From positions 43,794-107,793 of the forward strand of contig JAPPFW010000034.1 of NCBI GenBank assembly GCA_028821575.1: a stretch of DNA of 64,000 nucleotides, read 5' to 3'. The notes beneath the pieces are model-generated. The model was not told the origin of the DNA. It worked only from the letters and a program-made list of their open reading frames with translations, and made no database searches. The DNA is from a bacterium (GTDB taxonomy: Bacteria > Actinomycetota > Acidimicrobiia > Spongiisociales > Spongiisociaceae). Positions 50,057-63,677 of this stretch are shown in pieces (the stretch's first letter is position 1; each line of letters opens with the position of its first letter). The position numbers and the translations under genes are program-made.

Positions 50057-51220
50057 TCAACAGGGGAATCCCCATTCGGATTCCAGATGATACCGGAGAT
50101 GGGGCTCGAAAAGGTGGGGTTCCAACAGGAAGGCGTCATGGCCCTTCTCGGAGTGGACGGTGATCCAGTTGAAGGGAATGCCGGCCGCCTTCAGTTCCTC
50201 GGTCAGTTCCTCCTGCTCGCCCCGGTAGTAGCACACGTCCGAGTCGATGGAGAACACCAGGTACTCGTGGGAACCGCCCGCCAGCATCTCGGGCATTGCG
50301 ACCCCTCTCCGGGCGGCTTCGGCGTACAGGTCGAAGTCCTGCCAGGCCCACATGGTTCGGAGGTAGGCGTTGGCGTCGAAGCGCTTGACGAACTTCTGGC
50401 CCTGGTGCCACATGTAACTCTCGAGGGGGAGGCGAACCCGCTCGTCCTCGCCGGGAGCCACCTCGTCCCTGGCCCGCTCCCGCATCTGGTCCAGCGAGAC
50501 GAACGTCTTGTGACCGATCATGCGGGCGAGGGCGAGACCCTCGTTGGGCGGTGGACCTTCGTAGTAGTCGCCGCCGTTGAAGTTCGGGTCGTTGTAGATG
50601 GCATTGATCTGCTCGAAGTCATGGATGATGTGCAGCGCGGTGGCGCGCAAGCCGGCCGCGATCGGGACCACGAAACGGACCCGGTCCGGGTAGCGGGTGG
50701 CGACATCGAGGCACATCATGCCTCCCACGCTTCCACCGACCACGGCGTGGAGGCGGTCGATCCCCAGTTCGTCGAGAAGCTGGAAATGGGCCCTCACGGT
50801 GTCCGCGGCCGACACGCGCGGGAAGGACCCGCCATAGCGCTTGCCGGTGACCGGGTCGATGCTGGCGGGACCGGTCGAGCCGTAGCAATGCCCGACCCAG
50901 TTGGCGCAGATCACCGCGAACTTGTCGGTGTTGAGCGAGCGGCGGGGACCGATGAACGCATCCCACCAACCGAGCTGCATCTGCTTGGTCCATCGCCCGT
51001 CCGTACCGGGAACGGAAGGGTTGTAGCCCGCGGCATGGTGGCTTCCCGTCAGGGCGTGGAACAGGAGGATGGCGTTGTCCCGGGCCCCGTTCAGTTCGCC
51101 GTACACCTCGTAGGCGAGCGTGATCTCCGGCAGTGTCGCGCCGCTGTCGAAACAGAACGGCTTCTGCTCACTGCCGAACGTGAAGAATCGGGTTTCCACC
51201 TGCCCTACGCCGTCGCTCAT
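50057..51220 (-). CDS. metX: Homoserine O-acetyltransferase (MetX family)
   Basis: The frame starts earlier but ATG 51220 (MSDGVGQVETRFFTFG) is the best start; 387 residues. The alpha/beta-hydrolase nucleophile is Ser in VVGGSVGGMMCLDVA. The family pattern GPRRSLNTDKFAVICANWVG, GSTGPASIDPVTGKRYGGSF and the C-terminal His in SEKGHDAFLLEPHLF complete the triad. Acetyl versus succinyl specificity is not certain from sequence alone, but pairing with MetY supports acetyl. It is the first gene of the methionine operon and divergent from dnaX. No SAM riboswitch is evident in its short leader. Confidence 0.93.
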   Translation of the reverse strand: MSDGVGQVETRFFTFGSEQKPFCFDSGATLPEITLAYEVYGELNGARDNAILLFHALTGSHHAAGYNPSVPGTDGRWTKQMQLGWWDAFIGPRRSLNTDKFAVICANWVGHCYGSTGPASIDPVTGKRYGGSFPRVSAADTVRAHFQLLDELGIDRLHAVVGGSVGGMMCLDVATRYPDRVRFVVPIAAGLRATALHIIHDFEQINAIYNDPNFNGGDYYEGPPPNEGLALARMIGHKTFVSLDQMRERARDEVAPGEDERVRLPLESYMWHQGQKFVKRFDANAYLRTMWAWQDFDLYAEAARRGVAMPEMLAGGSHEYLVFSIDSDVCYYRGEQEELTEELKAAGIPFNWITVHSEKGHDAFLLEPHLFEPHLRYHLESEWGFPC

Positions 51221-51365
51221 ATCCATTCCCGATTTGTAGATGCCAGGCTCAACGATATCAAGGAATCCGAGCTCCACGATCCGCTGCCCCGGCGGCCGGG
51301 CGGATCCCGGATTCGTTATCGCCTGCCCGCGTTATACGTCACGGTCGGCGAGTACGATCCGGGGG

Positions 51366-53153
51366 GTGGAGTACCAGGCGCTCTACCGCAAGTACCGACC
51401 CGGACGTTTCGATGAGGTCATAGGGCAGGACCACGTCACCCACACCCTGGCGCGGGAGATCGTCGAGGGTCGGGTTGCCCACGCGTACCTGTTCGCCGGC
51501 CCCCGGGGCACGGGCAAGACGACCACTGCCCGGTTGCTCGCCAAGTCGCTCAACTGCCCGCGGCGGGAAGCGCGGGGAGAGCCCTGCAGGACGTGCGCCT
51601 CCTGCACGGCCGTAACGGGTTCTTATTCCATGGACGTGATGGAACTCGACGCGGCCTCCCACAACAAGGTCGAAGATGTCCGTGAGCTGAGGGCGAGCGT
51701 GTCCACGGTGGCCTCGGTGGGAGGCGCCAAGCGGGTGTTCATCCTCGACGAGGCCCACATGCTCACCAAGTCGGCCAGCAATGCCCTCCTGAAGACGCTG
51801 GAGGAACCCCCCGACCACGTTCACTTCGTGCTGGCCACCACGGAGCCCTACCGCCTGCTCGACACCATACGTTCCCGCAGCCAGCGATTCGACTTCCATC
51901 TGATCCCCACCGAGCTGATCGCCGAACACCTCGGCCGGATATCCGGGGCTGAGGGATACCGCTCGTCGCCGGAGGCATTGCTGGAGGTGGCTAGGAGAGC
52001 GGCCGGATCCGTCCGTGACGCCCTGAGCCTGCTCGAACAGGTGGCGGCCCTCGACGGATCGGTCACCCGCGAGGGCATCCGGGACGCGCTCGGGGTTGCA
52101 GGCCCGGACGCGATACCGACCCTCGTGAAGGCGCTCGTCGAGTCCGATGCCCGCCTCGCCCTCGAGTTGATCGCGGGCCTGGCAGCGAACGGAGTGGACC
52201 TGCGACGGTTCGCCGGAGACGCCATGGGTTTCTTCCGCGGGGTCTTCCTGACCATGTACACCCCCAACGTTCAGGGTCTCAGCGACGAGCCGGTCGAAGT
52301 GCTGGAAGGGTGGCGGGAAGCTTCGAGGAGGCTCCCGAGTTCCACCGTCATGCGCGCCATCGACCTCCTGGGCGAAGCCCTGGTCAGGCTGCGGGAGGGC
52401 CGTGAGGAGCGGATGATGCTGGAGTTGGCGGTCTTGAAGCTGGTCCGCCCCGAGCTGGACACCGACACCGATGCCCTCCTGAGTCGTATCGAGAGGCTGG
52501 AGCGCCGTCTCTCCCGGGTTCAACCTGCTCCAGAGGCATTGCCTGTAGAGACCTCGCCACCGCGGGCTGACGAACCCCGGCTCCGCCGTGCGCCTCGGGA
52601 GATGCCGGCCCCGGAACCGCCCGTCCAGGAGGTTGTGGCTGAGGAAACGGCAGTCGACGGCCATCCCCGGGCCGGGGACCGGAGGGCCGCGGCGGGCTCC
52701 CCTCCATTACCTGACGCATCCGGTGGCACCGCCGGTGGGCCTCCGACAGCGGCCGAGCTCGACCGTATCTGGCCGCAACTCGTGGCCGGGGTCAGGGACG
52801 AGATGGGCGTGGTCCGGGGGGCGCTGTTCCGCGACGCCATACCCGGTGGAGTGGAGGGCTCCACGCTCTTCTTCACGATACCGGCCGGGCTCGACTTCCA
52901 TCTCCAGAAGCTGTCATCCGACCGCGACCTCCATAGTTTCCTGGCCGGCCTCGCGGAGAGATTGCTGGGCAAGCGCGTGGAGGTGTCCTTCCGGGCCGCT
53001 GAGGACCGGACGCGGGATCCGGCACCGATCCCGGACCTACCGATCGAACCCTTGCCCGACAAGGAATCCCTGCCGGAAGCACCTCCCACCAGAACGGACG
53101 CGCTCTCGCTCCTCGAGAAGACCTTCGGGGCGACGGTGGTGGAAGAGGATTGA
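51366..53153 (+). CDS. dnaX: DNA polymerase III subunits gamma and tau
   Basis: GTG 51366 (MEYQALYRKYRPGRFDEVIG) is the real start; the frame open before it is a shadow of metX. The 595-residue clamp loader ATPase has Walker A GPRGTGKTTTA, a zinc module with CPRREARGEPCRTCASC (the first Cys shown plus three more), Walker B in RVFILDEAHMLT and the SRC-like RSRSQRFDF. The C-terminal half is a Pro/Glu/Arg-rich linker followed by a small domain (about 480-560) found in tau. recR is 72 bp further on the same strand. The ybaB gene common between dnaX and recR is absent here. Confidence 0.94.
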   Translation: MEYQALYRKYRPGRFDEVIGQDHVTHTLAREIVEGRVAHAYLFAGPRGTGKTTTARLLAKSLNCPRREARGEPCRTCASCTAVTGSYSMDVMELDAASHNKVEDVRELRASVSTVASVGGAKRVFILDEAHMLTKSASNALLKTLEEPPDHVHFVLATTEPYRLLDTIRSRSQRFDFHLIPTELIAEHLGRISGAEGYRSSPEALLEVARRAAGSVRDALSLLEQVAALDGSVTREGIRDALGVAGPDAIPTLVKALVESDARLALELIAGLAANGVDLRRFAGDAMGFFRGVFLTMYTPNVQGLSDEPVEVLEGWREASRRLPSSTVMRAIDLLGEALVRLREGREERMMLELAVLKLVRPELDTDTDALLSRIERLERRLSRVQPAPEALPVETSPPRADEPRLRRAPREMPAPEPPVQEVVAEETAVDGHPRAGDRRAAAGSPPLPDASGGTAGGPPTAAELDRIWPQLVAGVRDEMGVVRGALFRDAIPGGVEGSTLFFTIPAGLDFHLQKLSSDRDLHSFLAGLAERLLGKRVEVSFRAAEDRTRDPAPIPDLPIEPLPDKESLPEAPPTRTDALSLLEKTFGATVVEED

Positions 53154-53225
53154 GAGTCCGGAAGAGGGCGGCCCGGCGCCGGTGATCCCTGTCCTGACCC
53201 GGCCCCCAGCTACGCTGGAAACCTG

Positions 53226-53819
53226 ATGTTCGAGAGGCCCGTACAGCGACTGATCGACGAGTTGACCAGGCTTCCGGGGGTTGGCCGCAAATCGGCCCAA
53301 CGTCTCGCCTTCCACCTGCTCAACGTCGACGAAGCCGACGCACGTTGCCTGGCCCAGGCAATCGTCGATCTGCGCGAGCAAACCGCGTTCTGTTCCCGTT
53401 GCTACAACGTGACGTCCGGCGTCGAATGCTCCATCTGCGTGGATCCACGCCGGGACCCTGCCGTGATATGCGTGGTTGAGCGGCCCCAGGACATCGCGGT
53501 GATCGAGCGCACCCGCGAGTTCAAGGGCCGGTACCACGTGCTGGGCGGTGCGCTGTCCCCCATAGACGGGGTCGGACCGGCCCAACTACGGATAGAGGAA
53601 CTCCGCAGCCGCGTCCCGACGGAGTCGATCACCGAGATGATCATCGCAACCAATCCGACCATAGAGGGAGACACCACCGCCATGTACCTGGCCCGCCGCT
53701 TCAAGCCGCTCGGTGTAACGGTCACCCGTCCCGCCAGTGGCCTCCCTGTGGGGGGTGACATGGACTACGCGGACGAGATCACGCTCGGACGGGCTCTCAC
53801 GGGTCGCCGGGAAATCTGA
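53226..53819 (+). CDS. recR: Recombination protein RecR
   Basis: The 197-residue protein is complete. It has the N-terminal helix-hairpin-helix [20 protein letters not shown], a C4 zinc finger [16 protein letters not shown], and the Toprim domain with [17 protein letters not shown] and [19 protein letters not shown]. It forms a clamp with RecO/RecF in gap repair. Its stop is directly followed by the long composite heptad element. Confidence 0.96.
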   Translation: MFERPVQRLIDELTRLPGVGRKSAQRLAFHLLNVDEADARCLAQAIVDLREQTAFCSRCYNVTSGVECSICVDPRRDPAVICVVERPQDIAVIERTREFKGRYHVLGGALSPIDGVGPAQLRIEELRSRVPTESITEMIIATNPTIEGDTTAMYLARRFKPLGVTVTRPASGLPVGGDMDYADEITLGRALTGRREI

Positions 53820-53976
53820 GTCAGTGGTCAGTGGTCAGTGGTCAGTGGTCGGGTCCCAGGTCCCAGGTCCCAGGGGCTGGCGGGACTGATAGTACCGAGA
53901 AGGGGCAAGTGACGACGCAACTCGAATACAGCGAAAACCGTGCTGTCCCGCCAGCACACCTGACACCTGACACCTG
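53820..53976. repeat. Composite heptad element with inverted-repeat core, recR-dgt spacer
   Basis: One base after the recR TGA come four GTCAGTG units (53820-53847), then three GTCCCAG units (53853-53873). An 11-bp inverted repeat follows (GCTGGCGGGAC at 53876-53886, complement at 53945-53955) around a 58-bp core. The right arm has three ACACCTG units (53956-53976). Dgt starts 17 bp later. Left and right heptads are in opposite strand bias, making the whole a near-palindromic cassette. Confidence 0.85.
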
Positions 53977-53993
53977 ATGACGGACAAGGGACC

Positions 53994-54977
53994 ATGGAAC
54001 AGCTGAAACGAATCGACCGGCGTGAGCGCGAGAGAAGGGAGCGATGGGACCTCTCTCCGGCTGCCACCAGATCCGCAGAGTCCAAGGGGCGGGAGGAACC
54101 GGAGGAACCGGACCCCTTGCGGACTGCGTTCGAAAGGGACCGGGACCGGATAGTGCATTGCAACGCCATCCGCCGCTTGGCGCGCAAGACCCAGGTGTTT
54201 ATCGACCCGGAGAACGACCACTTCGTAACCCGGCTGACCCACACCCTCCAGGTGGCCCAGATCGGGCGGGCGATGGCCATCGCGCTCGGTCTCAACGAAG
54301 CGCTCACCGAGGCGATTTGTCTCGGGCACGACATAGGTCATGCACCCTTCGGCCATACGGGGGAGGACGCCCTGGCGGAGATCGTCGCGGGCGGCTGGGT
54401 CCACTCTGACCATTCCGTCCGGATCCTGTCGGTCCTAGAGCCCTTGAACCTCACCTGGGAGGTGCTCGACGGCATCCGGGCCCATCCCTGGCGGGTCGAG
54501 ACTCCTCCCGCGACGCCGGAGGGATACCTGTGCCGGTTCGCGGACCGCATCGCCTACTTGAGCCACGATCTGATCGATGCCATGCGGGCGGACATCATCC
54601 GGTACCGGGATCTGCCCTTTCGCTCCCAAGCGCTGCTTGGAGACCGGCACAGTCGCTGGGTCACCGCCATGGTTCACGCGGTGGTCGACCGGTCGACGGC
54701 AACCGGCACCGTCTCGATGGATCTCGACGTGGCTGAGGCCATGGCGGAGTTGCGAGCGTTCATGTTCGAACGCGTCTACCTTCGATCGGAGGGCAGGGCG
54801 CACCGCCACCACGCCATCAAGGTCGTGCAGGACCTGGTGCGTCATTACGAGACTCATCCGTCCGAGATCCCTTCCACGGTTCCGGAGGGACGCACGGCCC
54901 TGGAGCAGGCGGTCGACTATGTGGCGGGCATGACCGACCGCTTCGCCTCGCGCGCTCACTCGGAACGGTGCGGGTAG
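53994..54977 (+). CDS. dgt: Deoxyguanosine triphosphate triphosphohydrolase-like HD protein
   Basis: The 327-residue enzyme belongs to the HD superfamily dNTPases, type 2. The N-terminus has FERDRDRIVHCNAIRRLARK. The metal site is formed by His in FVTRLTHTLQVAQIGRA, HD in CLGHDIGHAPFGHTGE and Asp in FADRIAYLSHDLIDAM. It hydrolyses dNTPs to nucleoside and triphosphate, with specificity unknown in this lineage. In many actinobacteria dgt lies near dnaG; here it is beside recR. Confidence 0.9.
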   Translation: MEQLKRIDRRERERRERWDLSPAATRSAESKGREEPEEPDPLRTAFERDRDRIVHCNAIRRLARKTQVFIDPENDHFVTRLTHTLQVAQIGRAMAIALGLNEALTEAICLGHDIGHAPFGHTGEDALAEIVAGGWVHSDHSVRILSVLEPLNLTWEVLDGIRAHPWRVETPPATPEGYLCRFADRIAYLSHDLIDAMRADIIRYRDLPFRSQALLGDRHSRWVTAMVHAVVDRSTATGTVSMDLDVAEAMAELRAFMFERVYLRSEGRAHRHHAIKVVQDLVRHYETHPSEIPSTVPEGRTALEQAVDYVAGMTDRFASRAHSERCG

Positions 54978-55091
54978 GGATCATTTGGCCTTACAGCGCC
55001 ACCGGTACCGATGAGTACCCTCCGTCCTTGACATGAACCCGACACGCGGCCCTGCTCCGGTGCGCCGATCCGACCCGCAGGAGGAGAGAGA

Positions 55092-56225
55092 ATGCTTGTC
55101 CCGGTGATCCTTGCCGGAGGCTTGGGAACCCGCCTGTGGCCGGCGTCGCGTCCCGAGTTTCCCAAGCCCCTACTCCGGCTGACCGGCAAGCGATCACTGC
55201 TGCAGGAAACGGTAGTCCGGGCGGCGGCGATTCCGGGTGCGAGCCCCCCGGTGATCGTGTGCGGCACCACCCACTACCCGCCCGTCACCGACCAACTCGA
55301 CGAGATCGGACGGAGCATCCACATAGCCATCTTGGAACCGGCCGGTCGCAGCACGGCGCCGGCTGTGGCCGCTGCCGCACTGGTGGCCGACGAGGACGAC
55401 ATCCTGTTCGTGATGCCGGCCGACCACATGATCGACGGCATGGACGCCTTCCTCGGAGCGGTGCGAACGGCAGGCGACGCCGCCCGGGCCGGATGGCTGG
55501 TGACCTTCGGGGTAACTCCCGACCGGCCCGAGACGGGCTACGGCTACATCGAACGGGGAGACGCTATCGAGAAATACCCCGGCGCATTCCGGATCGCCTC
55601 CTTCCGCGAAAAACCTGACCTGGCCACGGCCCGGCGCTACGTCGACGGCAGCCTCCACTGGTGGAACAGCGGGATGTTCATGTTCCGAGCCGGCGCCTAC
55701 CTCGAAGAACTCCGGGACTCCCACCCCGACATGGTCCGCCTCGTAGATGCTTCCCTGGCCGGTTCCACAGAGCAGATAGGATCGTTGCCCGACCAGGGTG
55801 TCTACCAACTGGACCCGGCTACGTTCGCCTCCTGCCCGGCCGGATCGATCGATCGTGCGGTCATGGAGCGGACCCGGCGTGGCGCCGTGGTCCCTCTACG
55901 TGCGCGCTGGAACGATGTGGGCTCCTGGGCGGCTCTCTGGGACACCGCAAACAAGGACGGGTCCGGCAATGTGGTAACGGGCCCCGCCCACTTGCAGAAC
56001 GTGTCGTCCAGCTACGTAACGGCCGGTGACCGTCCCGTGGTGGTGATCGGCCTCGCGAATGTGGTGGTGGTCGATGCCGGCGAGGCGGTCCTGGTGGCCG
56101 GCATGGACCAGGCACAACAGGTCAAGCCTCTGCCGGAAACCGACCAGAGTGGTTCAGTAGGGCCAACTACGGCTGAACGCCGGCCGTGCCGAGACCCTCA
56201 ACCGGATGGTCCTCCTTCTATCTGA
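55092..56225 (+). CDS. manC: Mannose-1-phosphate guanylyltransferase
   Basis: The 377-residue nucleotidyltransferase starts with VILAGGLGTRLWPASRPEFP and PKPLLRLTGKRSLLQ, the GTP-binding pyrophosphorylase signature. Further motifs are FVMPADHMI, ETGYGYIERGD, FREKPDLATA, WNSGMFMF and WNDVGSWAALW. It makes GDP-mannose for glycans. A short beta-helix-like C-terminus follows, without the PMI domain of bifunctional ManC. The last 30 residues are low-complexity, possibly read-through beyond an older stop. GAGGAGAGAGA before the ATG is a strong ribosome site. Confidence 0.92.
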   Translation: MLVPVILAGGLGTRLWPASRPEFPKPLLRLTGKRSLLQETVVRAAAIPGASPPVIVCGTTHYPPVTDQLDEIGRSIHIAILEPAGRSTAPAVAAAALVADEDDILFVMPADHMIDGMDAFLGAVRTAGDAARAGWLVTFGVTPDRPETGYGYIERGDAIEKYPGAFRIASFREKPDLATARRYVDGSLHWWNSGMFMFRAGAYLEELRDSHPDMVRLVDASLAGSTEQIGSLPDQGVYQLDPATFASCPAGSIDRAVMERTRRGAVVPLRARWNDVGSWAALWDTANKDGSGNVVTGPAHLQNVSSSYVTAGDRPVVVIGLANVVVVDAGEAVLVAGMDQAQQVKPLPETDQSGSVGPTTAERRPCRDPQPDGPPSI

Positions 56226-56268
56226 TCACCCGGGACTCTTCGAGACAGGGATTCGGGACCGAACGTCT

Positions 56269-56290
56269 CGACAACCGACAACCGACAACC
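56269..56290. repeat. Heptad repeat array at the rpoC stop codon
   Basis: Three exact GACAACC units (56270-56290) end three bases before the rpoC stop (56294-56296). On the coding strand they read GGTTGTC three times, placed immediately after the TAA. The manC gene ends convergently 44 bp away. Confidence 0.8.
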
Positions 56291-56293
56291 GGT

Positions 56294-60304
<4,011 letters not shown>

Positions 60305-60308
60305 TATT

Positions 60309-63300
60309 TCAACCTTCTTCCCTGCGCTCGGGGCGCGACAGATCTATTCCGAGTGACTCCGCCGTGCGATAGAGGTCCTCGTCCAGATCCCTGAACTGGA
60401 TCTCCTCACCCGCCGACAGCAACTCGACATTGAGACACAGACTCTGCATCTCCTTTATCAGCACTTTGAAAGACTCTGGTACACCGGGCTCGGGAATGTT
60501 GTCCCCTTTGACGATGGACTCATATACCTTCACCCGGCCCAGCACATCATCGGACTTGATGGTCAGCAACTCCTGCAGGGCATAGGCGGCTCCGTAGGCT
60601 TCCAAGGCCCATACCTCCATCTCTCCGAACCGCTGCCCCCCGAACTGAGCCTTTCCTCCCAGGGGCTGCTGGGTGATCATCGAGTACGGGCCCGTCGACC
60701 GGGCGTGGAGCTTGTCGTCGACCAGGTGTACCAGCTTGAGTATGTAGAGGTAGCCGACGGTTATGGGTGTATCGAAGGCCAATCCGGTGCGGCCGTCGTA
60801 CAGGACCGCCTTCCCGTCGTTGTCGATCAAACGGTCTCCGTCCCGGTTGGGCAGGCTGTTGGCGATGACCTTGGCGATCTCGTCCTCGCGGGCTCCGTCG
60901 AAGACAGGGGTCGCGACGCGGGACCAGGGGGGCATCCCGGAGGAGATCGGACCGTCCGCGCTGAAGCGCCGCCAACCCTGGGCGGCGGCCCACCCGAGGT
61001 GGGTCTCGAGCACCTGTCCCAGATTCATCCTGGAGGGAACACCCAGAGGGGAAAGGACGATGTCGACGGGTGTTCCGTCCGGGAGGAACGGCATGTCCTC
61101 CTCGGGCAGGATCTTGGCGATCACGCCCTTGTTCCCGTGACGGCCGGCCAGCTTGTCTCCCTCGGAGATCTTGCGCTGGCTGGCCACGTACACTCGCACC
61201 AGATCGTTCACGCCGGGGGGCAGGTCGTCGTATCCCTCGGAGCGCCGGAACACCTTCACGTCGATCACCTTGCCGGACTCTCCATGAGGAACCTTGAGGG
61301 AGGAATCACGCACCTCGCGGGCCTTCTCCCCGAAGATGGCCCGCAGCAACCGCTCCTCGGGGGTCATCTCCGTCTCTCCCTTGGGGGTCACCTTCCCCAC
61401 CAGGTAGTCGCCTGGGCCGACGTCGGCTCCGACGCGGATGATGCCCTCGTCGTCCAGGTCCCGTAGGACCTCCTCGGCGACGTTCGGGATGTCGCGGGTG
61501 ATCTCCTCCGCCCCCAGCTTGGTGTCACGTGCATCGATCTCGTGCTCCTCGATGTGGATCGATGTCAGCACGTCCTGTTTGACCAGGCGCTCGCTCAGCA
61601 CGATGGCATCCTCGAAGTTGTGACCCTTCCAGGGCATGAAGGCTGCCAGCAGGTTCTTGCCGAGCGCCAGTTCGCCGGCGTCGGTTGATGGTCCGTCGGC
61701 GATGACGGTGCCAATCGCAACCTGGTCTCCGATCACCACCAGCGGCTTCTGGTTGATCGACGTTCCCTGGTTGGAGCGTTCGAACTTCCGCAGGGGGAAG
61801 CTGTGGAGCTCCCCGGTGGCGGACTCGGCTACGACGATCTCGTCTCCCGTGACCGAGGTCACCACGCCGTCGATCCCGCAGATGATCAGATCACCCGAGT
61901 CCTGGGCGGCTCTGGCTTCAACCCCGGTACCGACGAGGGGGGCTTCGGTCCGGAGAAGCGGGACGGCCTGGCGTTGCATGTTTGAGCCCATCAGCGCCCG
62001 GTTGGCGTCGTCATGCTCCAGGAACGGTATGAGCGAGGTGGCGACCGAGACGATCTGCTTGGGGGATACGTCCATGTAGTCCACATCCCGGGGGCGGACC
62101 CGGTCGATGTCACCTCCCGCCCTGCGAACGAGCACCCGATCCCGGACGAACGAGCCGTCGGGATTCAGAGCCGCGTTGGCCTGGGCGATCACGTACCGCT
62201 CCTCCTCGGATGCGGTCAGGTAGGTGATCGAATTGGTCACGCTGCCGTCCTCGACCTTCCGGTACGGAGTCTCGATGAAGCCAAAACGGTTGACCCGGGC
62301 GTAGCTTGCGAGCGAGCCGATCAAACCGATGTTGGGTCCCTCGGGAGTTTCGATCGGGCACATACGACCGTAGTGGGAAGGGTGGACGTCTCTTACCTCG
62401 AAGCCCGCCCGCTCCCGCGAGACCCCGCCGGGCCCGAGGGCTGACAACCTGCGACGATGGGTGAGCCCGGCCAGGGGGTTGGGCTGGTCCATGAACTGGC
62501 TGAGTTGGCTGGACCCGAAGAACTCCTTGATAGAACCGACCACCGGCCGGATGTTGATGAGGCTCTGCGGTGTGATGGAGTCGGGGTCCTGGGTGGTCAT
62601 CCGCTCTCGGACCTGCCTCTCCATGCGGTTGAGCCCCACCCTGATCTGGTTCTGGACCAACTCGCCGACGGTACGGACCCGCCGGTTGCCGAAATGGTCC
62701 GTGTCGTCGGTCCGCACCGGTACGTCGTGACCGAGGGCGGTGGTCATGAGTTCTTTGCCCTCGTACAGGTGAACCATGTACCGGATCGTGTCGATCAGGT
62801 CGTCGTCGGCGAGCAGTCCGTTGTCGGAGGCATGACCGTCGGGATTCTGGAACTTCTGGTTCACCTTGTACCGCCCGACGTGGGTGAGGTCATAGCGCTT
62901 CGGGTTCCTGAATACGGACTGGATGAGACCGCGGGCCGACTCCACCGTGGTCGGCTCTCCCGGACGTTGCTTTCGGTACAGATCGAGCAGGGCCTCCTCC
63001 GGGTCCTTTACCGGATCCCGCTCGAGCGTGTTGCGGATTACCTCTGCCCCGTCGAAGATCTCGATGATCTGCTCGTCTGTGTCCGCGATGCCGAGCGCCC
63101 GAATGAAGGAGGTCACGTACTGGCGGCGCTTGCGGTCCACTCTGACCCCGGCGGTGTCCCGCTTGTCGATGTCGAACTGCATCCAAGCACCCTGCCCCGG
63201 GATGATCTTGGCGCCGAAGATGTCCTTGTCGGAGGTCTTGTCGATGGACTGATCGAAGTAGACGCCGGGCGAGCGGACCAACTGGCTCACCACCACCCGC

Positions 63301-63677
63301 TCGGTCCCGTTGATGATGAAGGTCCCGTTGCGGGTCATCATCGGGAAATCGCCCAGGAACACTCTCTGCTCCTTGATCTCCCCTGTGCCGCGGTTCACGA
63401 ACCGGGCGATCACATGGAGAGGCCTGGAATAGCTGGTATCCCGCTCCTTGGCCTCCTCAACCGTCATAAGGGGCTCGCCGAAGTAGTGATCGCTCAAGTC
63501 CAAGGCAAGCGATCCGGAGAAGTCCTCGATAGGTGACAGCCGCTCGAAGATACGGCTCAGACCCTCCTCCAGGAACCACGAGAAGGACTCCTTCTGGACC
63601 GCGATCAGATCGGGTAACTCCAGCACTTCGGGGATCTTGGAGAACGACAGGCGCTCGTCGGCGTGAACTACTACCAA
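60309..63677 (-). CDS. rpoB: RNA polymerase subunit beta
   Basis: The 1122-residue subunit starts at TTG 63677; AGGAGG five bases upstream decides this. The rifampicin pocket reads [20 protein letters not shown] then [10 protein letters not shown], with the classic Asp, His and Ser positions wild type. A Pro stands at the Asn518 position (E. coli numbering). Other conserved blocks are [18 protein letters not shown], the [17 protein letters not shown] region and [20 protein letters not shown]. It is upstream of rpoC in the usual order. rplJL are beyond the window. Confidence 0.98.
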   Translation of the reverse strand: MVVVHADERLSFSKIPEVLELPDLIAVQKESFSWFLEEGLSRIFERLSPIEDFSGSLALDLSDHYFGEPLMTVEEAKERDTSYSRPLHVIARFVNRGTGEIKEQRVFLGDFPMMTRNGTFIINGTERVVVSQLVRSPGVYFDQSIDKTSDKDIFGAKIIPGQGAWMQFDIDKRDTAGVRVDRKRRQYVTSFIRALGIADTDEQIIEIFDGAEVIRNTLERDPVKDPEEALLDLYRKQRPGEPTTVESARGLIQSVFRNPKRYDLTHVGRYKVNQKFQNPDGHASDNGLLADDDLIDTIRYMVHLYEGKELMTTALGHDVPVRTDDTDHFGNRRVRTVGELVQNQIRVGLNRMERQVRERMTTQDPDSITPQSLINIRPVVGSIKEFFGSSQLSQFMDQPNPLAGLTHRRRLSALGPGGVSRERAGFEVRDVHPSHYGRMCPIETPEGPNIGLIGSLASYARVNRFGFIETPYRKVEDGSVTNSITYLTASEEERYVIAQANAALNPDGSFVRDRVLVRRAGGDIDRVRPRDVDYMDVSPKQIVSVATSLIPFLEHDDANRALMGSNMQRQAVPLLRTEAPLVGTGVEARAAQDSGDLIICGIDGVVTSVTGDEIVVAESATGELHSFPLRKFERSNQGTSINQKPLVVIGDQVAIGTVIADGPSTDAGELALGKNLLAAFMPWKGHNFEDAIVLSERLVKQDVLTSIHIEEHEIDARDTKLGAEEITRDIPNVAEEVLRDLDDEGIIRVGADVGPGDYLVGKVTPKGETEMTPEERLLRAIFGEKAREVRDSSLKVPHGESGKVIDVKVFRRSEGYDDLPPGVNDLVRVYVASQRKISEGDKLAGRHGNKGVIAKILPEEDMPFLPDGTPVDIVLSPLGVPSRMNLGQVLETHLGWAAAQGWRRFSADGPISSGMPPWSRVATPVFDGAREDEIAKVIANSLPNRDGDRLIDNDGKAVLYDGRTGLAFDTPITVGYLYILKLVHLVDDKLHARSTGPYSMITQQPLGGKAQFGGQRFGEMEVWALEAYGAAYALQELLTIKSDDVLGRVKVYESIVKGDNIPEPGVPESFKVLIKEMQSLCLNVELLSAGEEIQFRDLDEDLYRTAESLGIDLSRPERREEG

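Noticed and set aside
51221-51365. SAM riboswitch upstream of metX
   Set aside because: The leader is too short and shows none of the SAM-I, SAM-II or SAM-IV core motifs by eye.
62457-63536. Long plus-strand frames opposite rpoB (also 57155-58219 and 58295-59524 opposite rpoC)
   Set aside because: Shadow frames of the RNA polymerase genes with no family likeness or ribosome site.
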